Shown here one piece after another: positions 22,540-34,180 of a DNA stretch of 64,000 nt. The notes beneath the pieces are model-generated. The model saw only the letters and a list, made by a program, of their open reading frames with translations. It was not told the DNA's origin and ran no database searches. The stretch's first letter is position 1, and each line of letters begins with the position of its first letter. The position numbers were made by a program, and so were the translations under genes. Origin of the DNA: Agapanthus africanus (lineage: Eukaryota; Streptophyta; Magnoliopsida; Asparagales; Amaryllidaceae). The DNA lies in the NCBI GenBank assembly GCA_030015575.1, contig JASDDO010000014.1:165201911-165265910 (forward strand), written 5' to 3'.

Positions 22540-22875
22540 CGCGCAAGATGGATAATAGACCGAAATGTTCTTAAACTAATATTCACTTCCAAAATGGCGA
22601 TAAAGGACCGAAACGTCCTTAAATTAACATTTCGTCTTAAACATGGCGATAATGGACCGAAATGTCCCTAAACCAATATTCGCCTCCAAAATGGTGATAA
22701 AGGACCGAAACATCCTTAAATTAACATTTCGCCTCAAACATGGGCGATATTGGACCGAAAAGTCCTTAACCTAATATCCGCCACAAAAATGGCGAAAAAG
22801 GACCGAAACGTCCTTAAATTAACATTTCGCCTCAAACATGGCGATAATGGACCGCGATATCCTTAAACTAAAATA
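22540..22875 (+). repeat. Dimeric tandem array, about 97-bp period
   Basis: Alternating 49-bp and 48-bp units: CGCCTCCAAAATGGCGATAA... and CGCCTCAAACATGGCGATAA..., each with GGACCGAAACGTCCTTAAA, in which GGAC/GTCC pair. The same array occurs at 48,050-48,480 in copy C and as a 49-bp array at 27,165-27,530 in the gypsy-A interior. Confidence 0.9.
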
Positions 22876-23357
22876 ATCGAGCCCAAATGCTCATATGTTT
22901 AAGCCGATCTTAATCTCAAACCAGATTAACGATCCTTAAATCAACCTAAACCCAAATCTAAAAACATATGGATTTGGACTAATCCACGTCCTACGTGCGA
23001 CGACATAAATTAGTCTCCGTATATAATCTACGGGCAACCAAAACCAAAACAAAACACACGACACGAAGTGAACCTCCGGAGCAGGAGAAAGTGGTTATCG
23101 CGATGCGGTAATGTAATTAATTGCAGAGGCTTGCGCGTGAAGGGAAGAGCGTTCCCACAATAAAAAAAACCCTCATAAACGAGGGGGAATCTGATAAAGT
23201 CTGCTACAACGGCCGCGTCCGTCCAAACCTTCGATATACAGTGCCATAAATCAACTTGGCATCTTCGGAGAAATGGATGGATAAATCCAAATAGCATCTG
23301 CCCCCAGGATTCAGGCCAGACGACCCAATGTCCCGGTCCGTCTTCCGGCAGTAAACA

Positions 23358-23380
23358 GATTCCGGCATGCCCGTGGGGCC
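23358..23380 (+). promoter_or_regulatory. Primer binding site, gypsy-A (degenerate)
   Basis: GATTCCGGCATGCCCGTGGG plus GCC directly after the LTR resembles the plant gypsy form TGGCGCCCACCGTGGGGCC with changes. The position right after the CA end supports it; the tRNA cannot be named confidently. Confidence 0.55.
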
Positions 23381-23510
23381 TTTTCCTCTTTCCACTCCAC
23401 ACTTTGTGTGTCGTGTTTCGCGAACAAAATAGTGGTTCGCTATGGTTGCCCTTGGATTCAAGGTACTAAGATTTGGTGTCTTGTTTCTGTGCAGAAGAAG
23501 AAAAAAATTG

Positions 23511-25376
23511 ATGGCTTCCAGCTGCACAACTTGCAACAACAACTCCCGCTCCGTCCTAACTGGAGGAGTGACTTATGGGCCCAACGCGGCCTCCATATTT
23601 TCAATGCCGGTAGGGCAAGTAACTCAATCCATTACCGGATTGTTCTTCGGGACCATGATCCCACCAACGACTTTCAGCGCCCCAGTGCCGCAAGACGAAG
23701 CTCCCAAGAAGTTGGTCTTCGATCGACTTGCAACCACAATGGCCCCTCTCAACGGATCGTCCAAATCCTATGCCTCAGTTTCAACAGGATGATCCGAAGC
23801 TTAAACATATCAGTCTTCAACAGGCCGAGCCAGAACAAAAACGGGCTCGCATAGAGGCTCGTCACACCTGAAGGGGCTTCCCCAAAACAGATAGCCCTCC
23901 AAACTCTTCCTGCAGGTGAAGTCGTCAAAGGTACTTCCCCTACCAGAAAGTCGGTCTTCGAAAGATTAGCCGGTCTTCCTTAAACTCTTCCATTGACGTC
24001 AGTCTTCAACAGGCTGGCACCAACAGCAGCCCCTCACCAAAGCTGGGGGCACGAAGAAGTCACTTCCCAAACTGAGGCGGTCCCGTCTACAAGAGACGCT
24101 CGACGTCGCCACTGGCGCCGGGTGAAAAAAGCTGGGGGCAACTCCTCCTTTGAACTTACTCTGCCAGCTCCAATGGTGGAAGTTGATGCTGCTGTTCCAA
24201 ATGGGAACAACTTTAATCTACTTAGGAGGATGCGAAAGAACTCTCCAACGGCGGTGTTAAAGAAATCTCCACCGCCTGTAGAAACCACAGTGCAGGCAAA
24301 GCTGGAGCAACCCCGTCAACGGCTCTCCTCCTAAATTCATAGAGTCCGGGGAAAAGTCCAGGACTCCGTGATTGATCAAAACTACTCTCGTCGACCGAAG
24401 AAATCGAAGGCTCGGCAAGGGAAAGACCATCCCTCTGTCATACAGCGAGGGGATTCTTCTACACAGGTGCCTGTCATAACGGCTCCTTCAAGTTCGACCT
24501 TCCACAAAAGGATGAGGCCAGAGAAAATTCCGCCGCTGGCAGCAAACTCCAAAGGCGATGGACCCAAACGCGCCAAGTTTGGAGGAATGATCGTGCACAC
24601 GGTTTACATGGCTTCCGGAAAAGAAGAAAGTCGTGCTTCCGTGGCTCATCGACCGCAAACTCGGTCGTAAACAAAAGCTCAGGAGCAACAACAAAAGCTC
24701 CAGGAAATGCTGACCAAATTGTCAGCACTCACCGAACAGAAAGAAAGTCCGGAACCAGCATCTGAACAACGCCAAGAGCAGGAGACCGATACAGAGTTCT
24801 TGCGAAGGGTGCTTGAAAGAAAGGACAAGAAAGCTGCTAAGCAGGCTGCCAACATAAAGGAGATGGCTCTTTTGTTTCAGGATATAGTTGGAATGATGAT
24901 CCAGCCAGAACCCCCAGTCGAGGATCCGTCGATAGTTATCAAGGATGATAGAGGGGAAACATCAAACCCTCTTCCGGCTCTATCAATGGCCAGGGAGGAA
25001 ACGATCTCCAAGGCTGCTCTTTATGATTACATCGCTCAACAAATACAAGCTCATCAAGCTAGTGAAGCGGCTGGCCAAACTATCAGAACTGGGTGATCGT
25101 ATCAAGGCTGGTATGACCAAATCAAATACCCACCGGGATATACGATCCCCAAGTTCCATGTGTACAAGAGGATAGGAAACCCACACTAGCACATCGCGCA
25201 GTTTAGAGCTCTGTACGGCAACACTGAAGGTGACGACAAACTGATGCTTCGCCGGTTCGTTGGCAGCCTGTCAGAAACGGCCTTTGAATGGTACTCGGAG
25301 CTCCCAAATGACTCCGTGAGAACATTCATAGAAATGGAACTACTGTTCACACAGCGGTTAGCCATGTGCAAGTGAG
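23511..25376 (+). pseudogene. gypsy-A gag, N-terminal and core part
   Basis: Gag of a Ty3/gypsy element, in pieces. The N-terminal region starts MASSCTTC at 23,511 and has three spaced copies of a motif like KLVFDRLATTMAP, KSVFERLAGLP and TSVFNRLAPTAAP (about 23,715, 23,950 and 23,997). A lysine- and glutamate-rich linker (24,707-25,096) may form a coiled coil. The gag core follows (25,195-25,376): FRALYGNTEGDDKLMLRRF, then ETAFEWYSELPNDSV and FTQRLA, matching the retrotransposon gag family in wording and order. Stops interrupt at about 23,790, 24,668, 25,094 and 25,374, so it is not translated whole. Confidence 0.8.
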
Positions 25377-25613
25377 TGCACACCAATCACGACATTAATC
25401 AATGCCAGGGTAAAGCCGGGAGAAACCTGGGTCCAATACGCGATCCAGTGGCGGAACCTGTGGTCAAAGTGCGAACAACACATCAAAGAATCCCCCGCCG
25501 TGGGCATGTTCATCGGGACCCTAGATCCGCAAATGACTGTGTCCCAGTTCATAACGTTCTTCAAGCCGATGACCTTCCAGGCTCTGATTGATAAACTGGC
25601 TAAAATAGACTAA

Positions 25614-26129
25614 ATGGGTCACGGACCTTCCTCCTCAAGTAAGGACCCTCGAAATGCCAAGGGTAAAGAGAAAGCGGCCTTCATCCCCAACACTCAAAAA
25701 CAACCGAGCGACCTAAAACCGGCTGTTCGCCAAAACAATGCACGTCCACGCCTATCCTTGGAAGAAAGGCTAGGACGCGCTTACTCATTTACCCGCGATA
25801 AGACGAGGAGACTATTTAAGTTGGCAATGCATAACAAACTCATCATATTTCCAGACCCACGGCGTCCACCGCAACCCAGCGACATCAACAACCCTAACTA
25901 CTGCTCCTGTAACAGAATGGTGAGCCACCTAATTGAGGATTTCTATGTCTTCAAGAACTGGGTCGAGTATCAGTATCAACAGGGGATGTGTGCGCTGTCT
26001 GAGAACTGGAGGGGGAACCCGCCACAGAAGCACACTCCCAAAAAGGTGGATGCACCGGGGCATCATGCTCGCTCGTGGAAGAAACTCTATGGGAAGTCGT
26101 TCTTTCAACAAATACCAAACGAATGCTGA
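25614..26129 (+). pseudogene. gypsy-A gag C-terminal segment
   Basis: An open stretch of 171 codons continuing the gag. It holds RPRLSLEERLGRAYSF, then LFKLAMHNKLIIFPDP, and a His/Cys pattern CSCNRMVSHLIEDFYVFKNWVEYQYQQG. The pattern corresponds to the YHR-HPxEDC motif of the same family, but here C-to-F/other changes remove part of it. Homologous to positions 1-440 of the window (gypsy-0). A frameshift near 26,090 ends it. Confidence 0.7.
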
Positions 26130-26479
26130 AGGATCTATAGGCATGTCCAGCAGTCAGGTAAAAAAGCCCACTTGAACCCGAAATCATCGAAGGGATGCTG
26201 AAACCGCGTCCCGTACCGAAAGTCGTTGACAAAAGGCAAAATCCCCAAGTCAAGCCTTAAAAGTCTTCAAAGAAAAAGAAGAAGACAAAGAAGCCTGCGC
26301 AGCCTGCCGAGTATGACGACAAGAGCACATACCTACAAAAGTACATCGACGCGTTGGAGGAGTACAACCAGAAGGTGCGGACACCGGTCACCCTCGAAGA
26401 GTTCCTCAAGCATATTCTTGAGAACGAAGATAGTGACAACGGTGAGGAAAATAATTCATCATAAGAAACCGAGGACTAT

Positions 26480-27103
26480 GTGGCAAGTTGCCACATGGTC
26501 TCCCATTTGTTGTTAAATGGCGAAGAAGCTCCCTCAGCGTCAGAAAACAGCACAGAAAAACCGGGGGCAGAATCGACGCTAAAATCCCCGGAACTGCCAG
26601 AAGACACGATCGATCGGCTGTTAAACGAAGCCTTTCGAAAAAGCAAAGCTGACCGAGAACGTGAAATAGCTATATACGAAAAGGCTAAGCGTCAGCGTCA
26701 GGATGAAGAAGCTGCGGCAAGGTGGAGTCATAAAGTAATCCAACCAAACCAAGGCATACCTGCGACAAATAAGAGAAGGATCAAGGCAGAGAAGCGGTTC
26801 GCCAAATCCCTGTCAATGGGAATGAAACTGCCACCTCTGGTAGGAAACACTCCCGGGGTCATATGCCTTGACGAAGAGGATTCACATCTAAACTACTGTC
26901 TATATCATCGGAGGGTCATCCACCCCACCGAAGAATGCAGTACCTTCAAGAAGTGGTGGCAAGGATATGTTTCCCACAAAAAACAATTCAAGAGGATGAA
27001 GCACGAAGCTCGTCGACAGCAAAAGAGTGCGACAGATGCGTGTGAAAAAACGACTGGCAACTGTCATATGGTTGATACCAGTCCAGAAGGAGAAAAGCCC
27101 TAA
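26480..27103 (+). pseudogene. gypsy-A post-gag linker with knuckle-like motif
   Basis: An open stretch of 207 codons. It contains a charged helical segment (DTIDRLLNEAFRKSKADRE, EIAIYEKAKRQRQDEEAA), a basic section (NKRRIKAEKRFAKSLSMGMK) and the motif LNYCLYHRRVIHPTEECSTF with the C-H-H-C spacing of a zinc knuckle. Homologous to 880-1,380 in gypsy-0, where it is more decayed. After about 27,103 the coding sequence runs into the internal tandem array, so the protease and polymerase present in gypsy-0 are deleted here. I name no enzyme function for this stretch. Confidence 0.65.
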
Positions 27104-27164
27104 GTTCTTACTTTCGGGAGCGATTGTGAGGACGAAATACCCCTCAGCCCTCTCTTCAAAGAAC

Positions 27165-27530
27165 TCCGCCTCAAACATGGCGATATAGGACCAAGACATC
27201 CTTAAACTAGAAATTCGCCTCAAACATGGCGACAACGGACCGAGATGTCCTTAAACTAAAAATTCACCTCAAACATGGAGATTACGGACCGAGATGTCCT
27301 TAAACTAGAACCTCGCCTCAAATATGGTGACATCAGACCGAGATATCCTTAAACTAAAACTTTGTCTCAAAAACGGCGATACCGGACGTAGGTGTCCTTA
27401 AACTAAAGCCTCAAACATGGTGACAGTGGACCGAGAAGTCTTTAAAACTAAAAATTTGCCTCAAACATGGCGATAATGGACCGGAACGTCCCTAAACTAG
27501 TGCGTCGCCTCAAATACGGCAATATTCTTT
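27165..27530 (+). repeat. Internal 49-bp tandem array of gypsy-A
   Basis: About seven units of CGCCTCAAACATGGCGAYAN..GGACCGAGATGTCCTTAAACTA. The unit is the one found in the LTR array at 22,540-22,875, but without the alternation of two forms. Confidence 0.9.
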
Positions 27531-28016
27531 CTTGATATCTTTATTGCAATCGAAGCCCCAACGGCGAAGACTGCAACTTAAGTCCCACTGGTTACACAGC
27601 TACTCCAGCGGTGATGTCACCCCCAAGTCCCACTAGTAAAAAGATGGTTCATTAAAAAAACCGGTATGTCTACAAGCAAAATGGGAGTCCACACGACTTC
27701 TAAGGAGAAAATACACCTACGAGATCCTCTCGACTCGTAGGGAGCAAAGACTTTATGAGACCCTCATGACTCATAAAGTTGAAAAGTCTTAGGCGACAGA
27801 TCTAAACCTATTTCCTACGCCATCATTGCCCTACAAAGAGGTCCAAATATACTCTTGTTGAGACCCTTATGGCTCATGAAGATAAAAAAAAAGCCTTAGG
27901 CTACAAGGATTCTAAACTTGTCTCCTAAGCCATCAATTGTATGGCCATGCATAACTCTGCACTACTTCACCCACGTACATACTTATATGGGCAAAATAGT
28001 GGGGGCATTTTTTAGT
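27531..28016 (+). other. gypsy-A 3' untranslated interior and polypurine tract
   Basis: No coding frame. Short imperfect repeats of the type 'GAGACCCTCATGACTCATAAAG' occur twice (about 27,760 and 27,860). It ends with the purine tract AAAATAGTGGGGG at 28,005-28,017, where plus-strand DNA synthesis would be primed. Confidence 0.65.
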
Positions 28017-28366
28017 GATATGTATGCCCTAGAGGCCATTATTGTATAATATAGTGGATGCTTGGACATATATATGGAGGACTTTCTTGCTTGACATGAT
28101 AATATGCTATCTGGTTTCCTTTATATTAACATGTCCACTGGTATTATTATACCGTCTCTCATATACATGTTGATAAATCCCTTAGGATGTAGGCTTGACT
28201 ACCAGGACTATGATGCGGATCATACTACTAGGACCCGGGTAGTCCACAAGCACATCCTTTAATTGTTCCTAGTTGAGGGAATATCGAGACAAGGCATCGA
28301 TATTCAAGAGTAGACTAGTGTGTACGTTTCTTGACCCTGTATGGGGCGATGGTTGATCCCATATCC

Positions 28367-30536
28367 TGTTAGTTATATGTATGCCCTAGAGGCCATTACT
28401 GTACATACGATGTATATTGTAATGGATGCTTGGATATATATAGGGAGCACTTTCTTGCTCGACATGATAGTATGCTATCTGGTTGTACTTTATCTTAACA
28501 TGTACTCTGATTGTCTCTATATTACATGTTGATAAAGCCCTTAGGATATGTACTCGACTACTAGGACTATGATGAGATCATACTAGTGGGGCCACGGTAG
28601 TCGACGAGTACATCCTATAACTGTTCCTAGTCGAGGGTGTATCGAGACAGGGCATCGATACACCAGAGTAGACTAGCGTATACGCATCTTGAACCATATG
28701 ATGGGCGATGGATGATCCCATATCCATCGGTGTTTGACATCAAGGATGGTGTACGGGTGCTCAGTGGAGACTGGGTACACTGGACGGACTCGCCAAGAAC
28801 TCCCAGATGGTATTATACCTCACGTCAGATGGCAGTTCTCCGGTGACACTGGTACAGAGTAGTCTGTTGACCCGAGATCGTCATAGAGTCTTGTGTGATT
28901 CCCATTGTGCTTTGATTTCCATCATACCACGTCCAAGAGGGCGTGCAAAAAGGTGGCTTTTGGGTACAGTCCCGAATCACATGGAGGCAATGAGCGATAG
29001 GAGGGGATTCGTCTCTCCCGGTATAGGGAGTTGATGTTGTGCTGTGTTTGATTGGCTATAACCGGAAATCCCTGGCCATGGTTGCTGAGATTTACTGGTA
29101 AGTGTTGTCAGTATTTTCTCGAACTGTTATAGACCTAATATCGACACGACTTATCGAGCTACTGGGGTCTGACGTTTACCACCCCTAGGCGAGATATGCA
29201 ACATATTAGACGACGAGACCGGACTGTACGGGAGTGTTACTGTTTAGATTCACAGGAGAATATACAGGCTTGCTTGTTGATCTTCTGAGTGCTCAATACC
29301 TGGGTAGCTGTTACGTCTAGCTGACCGCTTGCAGCTTGTGGGTGTTTGATATGATCATCACCTACTGTCGGCGTATTGACGATTCTTTAGAGTCGTACAC
29401 AGAGGTTTCTTGGCTCAGGCAAAACGGAGTAGGGGCACATATGTGATATGTGCGGGACCGAGGATAATACGATATGAGATACCGTATTCTATTCTCGCGA
29501 TATTTGATATCAGCCGCGTCATCGGATCAAGTGTTGATTCGATGAATCGGTACGGATAAATATTAGTCGGTTATATGCGATATAGCCGGATTGTCGGATC
29601 AAGTGTTGATTCGATAATTTAATGTATAATAATATATATGATATATTAAATTGTATTAACTAATATTAGCTCACTAAAAGATTCTTTTTCTCACTCGGGT
29701 AACACATTGATATATATGCAATATATGTTAATTGTATTATTTTATTTGGTTACAATAAATATTATATATGTGATATATAATATTGTAACATGATATGATA
29801 ACTAATGCAACATGTTTAGTAAAGATTAAACAAGATTAGGGTTTGATTTGGGTTAATGCTTTCTATATGATTCTAGAAGGTTTAGTTTTGTTTTGTGAAA
29901 GATATTTTGTTATGACTCATTTCTTAACCTAACCCAAACCCTAGCCTTGGTTAATTCTCTACAATGGTTTAGACAACCATGGTTGCATTATTGATCATTA
30001 TCTTCTTTGCATTATTCATCACAAAAGGAATTCTATCATCATTCTTCATCTTCTTCCTTCTTCTTTCTTCATGGAAAAAGCTTACTAGCTTTTTTCCAAG
30101 TGATGAAAAAATGTGAGAAAAAGATAAATAAAGAGAGCAAAAATCCTACTTCATCATCCTCATCTTCCCTTGCCCTTTAGATGAGAGTGTTCACTCAATT
30201 TTAGTGAGTGTTAGCTTGTGTTAATGAAACTTCAAGGTAGATCATCTTTGTATCGAAGATCGGAAGCAAGACTGCATCTTTCTCTTCGTGGAACCTCTCG
30301 AGAGTCCAAAACCCGATGATCGCTGCGAAGGGACCACAACACGGAGCTTATGAAGTGAAGGACTGGATCTACAAAGGTTGTAATCCCTCTCACTTAGTGT
30401 TAAAGTGTTTAGCATGCTAGTTTTCTCCTAATCTCTAGTTTAAAGATCGGGCTTCGGCTTGTTCGGCACGGCTAATTTTTAATCGGGCATGATCGATGCC
30501 TCGTAGACCCTTGTGCGCATGCATAGCAACCCTACA
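28367..30536 (+). repeat. copia-A 5' LTR
   Basis: 2,170 bp, TG...CA. Open frames within it (for example at 28,637-28,846, repeated in the 3' LTR) are considered chance. Confidence 0.95.
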
Positions 30537-30550
30537 GTGGTATCAGAGCC

Positions 30551-33500
30551 TAGCTAGAGCTTTAGGCGATGTGTAGACGAAGCTAGAAGTCCGATCGAAC
30601 CCGATATCCCCCGATTTCAACCCTCTCTGTACATTTTTTCAAAACTGGGATTTTTGCGAATTAAAAATATGCAGAAAAATAAGCAGGCATTTATAAGAAT
30701 TACTGTACAAAACGGGACCCCTAAATCGTTCAAAGCACCGCGGAAACGTGGCACGAGCATGGCTCGTGCGGCGGTTCCGCGGCCGTACGGTCGCTTCCTT
30801 CAGATCTGTTTGCACAGTATTTCCTAACTTTAATTCCTGTATTTTCTGGGTATTTTTATTTTCTACTCAAGAGTTGAGTATTCTGGGTTGTATTGGGGAC
30901 TCCGTGTTTCGATCGGGAAGTTTAACTTCGTCTGTGTTTTTCCGGATAATTTTGGAAAATGTTGAAAAGTTTGACCGGATATAAATACCCACTTTTTCCC
31001 CTGCCGGGAAATTTCCAATTGTTGGATTTTTCCGTAGTTTAATGACGTTCTAAGTAGTGCAAGTAACGTGATGGTCCCTCTAGAAGACAACAAACCTTAA
31101 CTCGATTATGTGACCGTCTTGAACTGCCTTTTGAACCTTAGGGTTTGGGGCAGTACGTCGTGCCACATGTGAGGCGTTGGCTTGACCCTTCTACGGATGG
31201 ACCATTGGTACTGTGGCATGTGATGGATGTTTTTAAACTGATTTCAAGTGTTGAGATAAATTGGGGAAATCTTGGGTGTTTGATTATTCGATCGGAAAGT
31301 TTAACATTGTCTATTTATCTGGAATGTGATATAATATTTGGAATCCACAAGTAGTTATGAGATAACTAATTTGAATGTTATAAATCTAGCACTTCAGTCT
31401 CAAATTGATCGGTTGCCACGGAATTTTGATGTGATCAAAATTCCGTCGCAATCACGTAGCGTACGCGGATACTCGCCGGGTAAACTTAATAGACAGCTAC
31501 GCCCTATAGCCCCGACCAAGTGACTGTAGGAGAACCCCGTCGCCAAAAGCATCCGTTCGGGTGCTCGCGGCAGCGGTATTCCGCCTTAGTGCACTTCGTC
31601 GACGGCATCTGGGGGTGCCGCCGTCGACTAAAGTTTGCGACGAGCATTCGATCTGGATATCGGGAATCTTGTTGAATTGCCCGACTTGATATTGAAAAGA
31701 GTTTTCGATAAATGAGACTAAAATGCGGGGTTTATAATTGTTAGGCATGCGATGTCTAAGGAATTCATTTGGTTAGGCATGTGATGTCTAAGGAGGTTGC
31801 GGATTCCAACTGTTGTAGTTTTATACTTTCTTTTCTGTGACCGTAAGCGTAGTATGTGGTGTATCGCCGGCTTCGTTGCTATACATCAACGACAATCGGG
31901 ATACGTATACTTGCTTACGTTGATGATATGAGATATTATGTGTTGCTGTGATATGTTGTATTGGATCGTCGCGTTTGAATAGCCGGGGGTTTTATGTGAG
32001 ATGAGTGCTTTTCATTTTCATTCATGTAAAATTCATTTGTATGTAATATTCTTTTATTTGGGGCACTTCCAGGTTGCGGAAGATGTCACCGTTGTATATT
32101 ATTTACTTTTCCGCATTAGGTAGACCCAAGGCGGGGAGCACAAGTAACCGGGTTCTAGGGTCCAGTGGGAGACCATCTCGAGGAGTCGAGACCGGGTCTC
32201 CTAACCCTAGAATTGACAGTGTTGCTTGCCGCTCTCGTAGGGGTCTAGGGATGTGGGTTTGGCTATTCATCGCGACCGTGGAATCCGTGTTTTATACAGG
32301 CTCGTATTAAAACACGGACGTCCTAGTATATCCAATATTTCATATATGTTCTTCTGTTGCAATGTTCTGTGATGAGATTATATTACTGCCTGAGACGAAT
32401 GTTTATATTATATATATGAGATATGTGTTATATTGCAGATTTCGTTTCAAAAGAGATGCTTGTGAAGCATAATAAAATGGGACTTCATTAATGAGATTAA
32501 TGAAATAAAAAGAAACCTAAGATGTTGTAGAAACTTGTTTATAAAAACTGGTAGCTCTAGTTCTTGCTTTGCATAGCGGTGTTCCTTGTAGAACATCCAG
32601 CACCTTATTCGATAAGGAAAGAGTCGAGATCCCTTCACCGGGAGTGACCTCTTTAGTGAAACTAGCAGATGCTACAAATTCGGTTTGTCTTTTGATTGCT
32701 TCTATAGTTCTTGCTTTGCATAGTGGTATTTATGAAATATCCTACACCTTATTCGATGAGGAAAGGGCCGACGATCCCTTCACCGGGAGTGACCCCTTTA
32801 GCAAAACTAGAAAAGCCTCAAAAGCACTCCATTTAAAATCACTCGATTCTACAACGATATCAAGTTTATTACGCAAAGGGTTTTCTTAAAAACCCGTCGT
32901 AGCCCTCCGTCATTTCAGATAAGTACTACTTAGTATTCGTGCTGCGGTAGTTTGGCATTCGTCAAGGCGTAGTGTACGGTAGCTAACTAGTGCTTATCTG
33001 CTAGCATACGATGCGATTGGATTAGGGTATTCGTACGGCGTTGATTGGCATTCGTCAAGGGTCGTGCGGGTGGGTTTAATTCAATCAAGAAATGTACGGG
33101 TTGAACTTGGCTAGCGGACTATGGGTGGTTTGGCATTCGTCAAGGTCATAGGACGCTAGGGGCAAAATATTATCGGGAATTTCAAGTGTTGAAATTTGCA
33201 ATGAGATTGCATACCTTCTATGAGATAGTTGGATCCCGATACCCACTGCGAGTAAGAGTTACTCCTGGGAGAGTTTTACACATTACAATTAGCCGATCAA
33301 GTAGGTGTCTAGAAAGGTGTCAACGGGATTACGCCTCTGGGAAAATGAGGTTTACTTTAATTAGGTTCGTGCGAAAGCACGGGGGACCTCCCTCAAAGTA
33401 CCGACACTGGCCTGGCTGAAAGATTGGCGAACTTGTAGCGTGTAATTAATCCTGGCTAGTCTTTCCTTTTAGGGTTTGAAGGAAGATTTGATTAAAAAAG

Positions 33501-33660
33501 TGAGAGACATCCTGATTAGATATATTAGATAACCAATCTAATCTTGCAAGAGCATACGCTGAGTGTTTTCTTCTTTCTCTCTCCAGGTAGCGACCATATC
33601 ACGACTTAATCAAGATAATAAAACGGATATATTGACCGAACCCGCTTGTTATACTGAGCT
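30551..33660 (+). other. copia-A long non-coding leader
   Basis: About 3.1 kb between PBS and the first recognisable protease residues, where gag would be expected. No gag or zinc knuckle was seen. It holds a duplicated block (32,553-32,660 and 32,700-32,812, sharing TTCTTGCTTTGCATAG and CCCTTCACCGGGAGTGACC) and three exact copies of TTGGCATTCGTCAAGG (32,952, 33,045, 33,130). A long non-coding leader is typical of non-autonomous elements. Confidence 0.6.
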
Positions 33661-33718
33661 GGGGAACGTTGGTCCCGCTCCAACTTATAATTGTTATAAG
33701 ACAGAGCAGGAAATTGGG

Positions 33719-34069
33719 GAATAGCAGATTTCCCGTGCCGCCCAAACGAAGAAAGTGCATGTTGATGCATCATCTTCGGGTGTGTTCATTACAGAGAACT
33801 GTTTCTCAGTATCCTTTACGTCCTGGGTATGTGATACCGGATCAGGATCCCGCATATGTAATCTGTTACATGGGCTACAGAAAGGTAGAGAACTGAGAAC
33901 GGGTGATAAGTTTCATAAGACAGAAAACGGTGCAAGTGTTGCAGCCAAGTCTGTTGGTCACTATCACCCTGTATTACCTGAATACATTGATTCTGAACGA
34001 ATGTTATTAGATACCGAACCTGATATACAAAATCATATCAGTCTCTTTATTAGTAAAGAAAGGATATAA
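33719..34069 (+). pseudogene. copia-A protease remnant
   Basis: A copia-type aspartic protease fragment. The active-site region reads SWVCDTGSGSRICNLLHGL (33,822-33,880) with the D-T-G triad intact, followed by HKTENGASVAAKSVGHYHPVLP, which matches the flap and following strand of Ty1/copia proteases. The last open stretch (33,755-34,069) is 104 codons and then stops. No gag precedes it, and the integrase begins in another frame, so it cannot be part of a working polyprotein. Confidence 0.75.
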
Positions 34070-34180
34070 TTTTGTATTGTTGGATAATGTTTTGAACATT
34101 TCCTATATCAAGAGTTGATCAGTTCAGGCACGTTATCTAAAAGCATTAACGTTCTAAATCAAACTATAGTTCTTAGTATA

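Larger units (their letters stand above)
19930..23357 (+). repeat. gypsy-A 5' LTR (copy A), palindrome-rich
   Basis: A 3,428-bp LTR beginning TGTTCCCGC and ending CCGGCAGTAAACA. Zones: GC-richer double-hairpin array (about 19,990-20,480), AT-rich hairpin zone (20,480-21,240), TATA box at 21,263, further hairpins to 21,950, three units with CACGTG and TTAGTGCTTAGCACTA (21,950-22,130), a linker, a 97-bp dimeric repeat array (22,540-22,875) and a GC-richer end. Copies recur at 40,282 and 45,442. Confidence 0.9.

Noticed and set aside
28637..29034. Two open frames repeated at 36,627-37,024
   Set aside because: Both are inside the copia-A LTRs and so are repeated with them; no domain and no conservation with the copia-B LTR frame.
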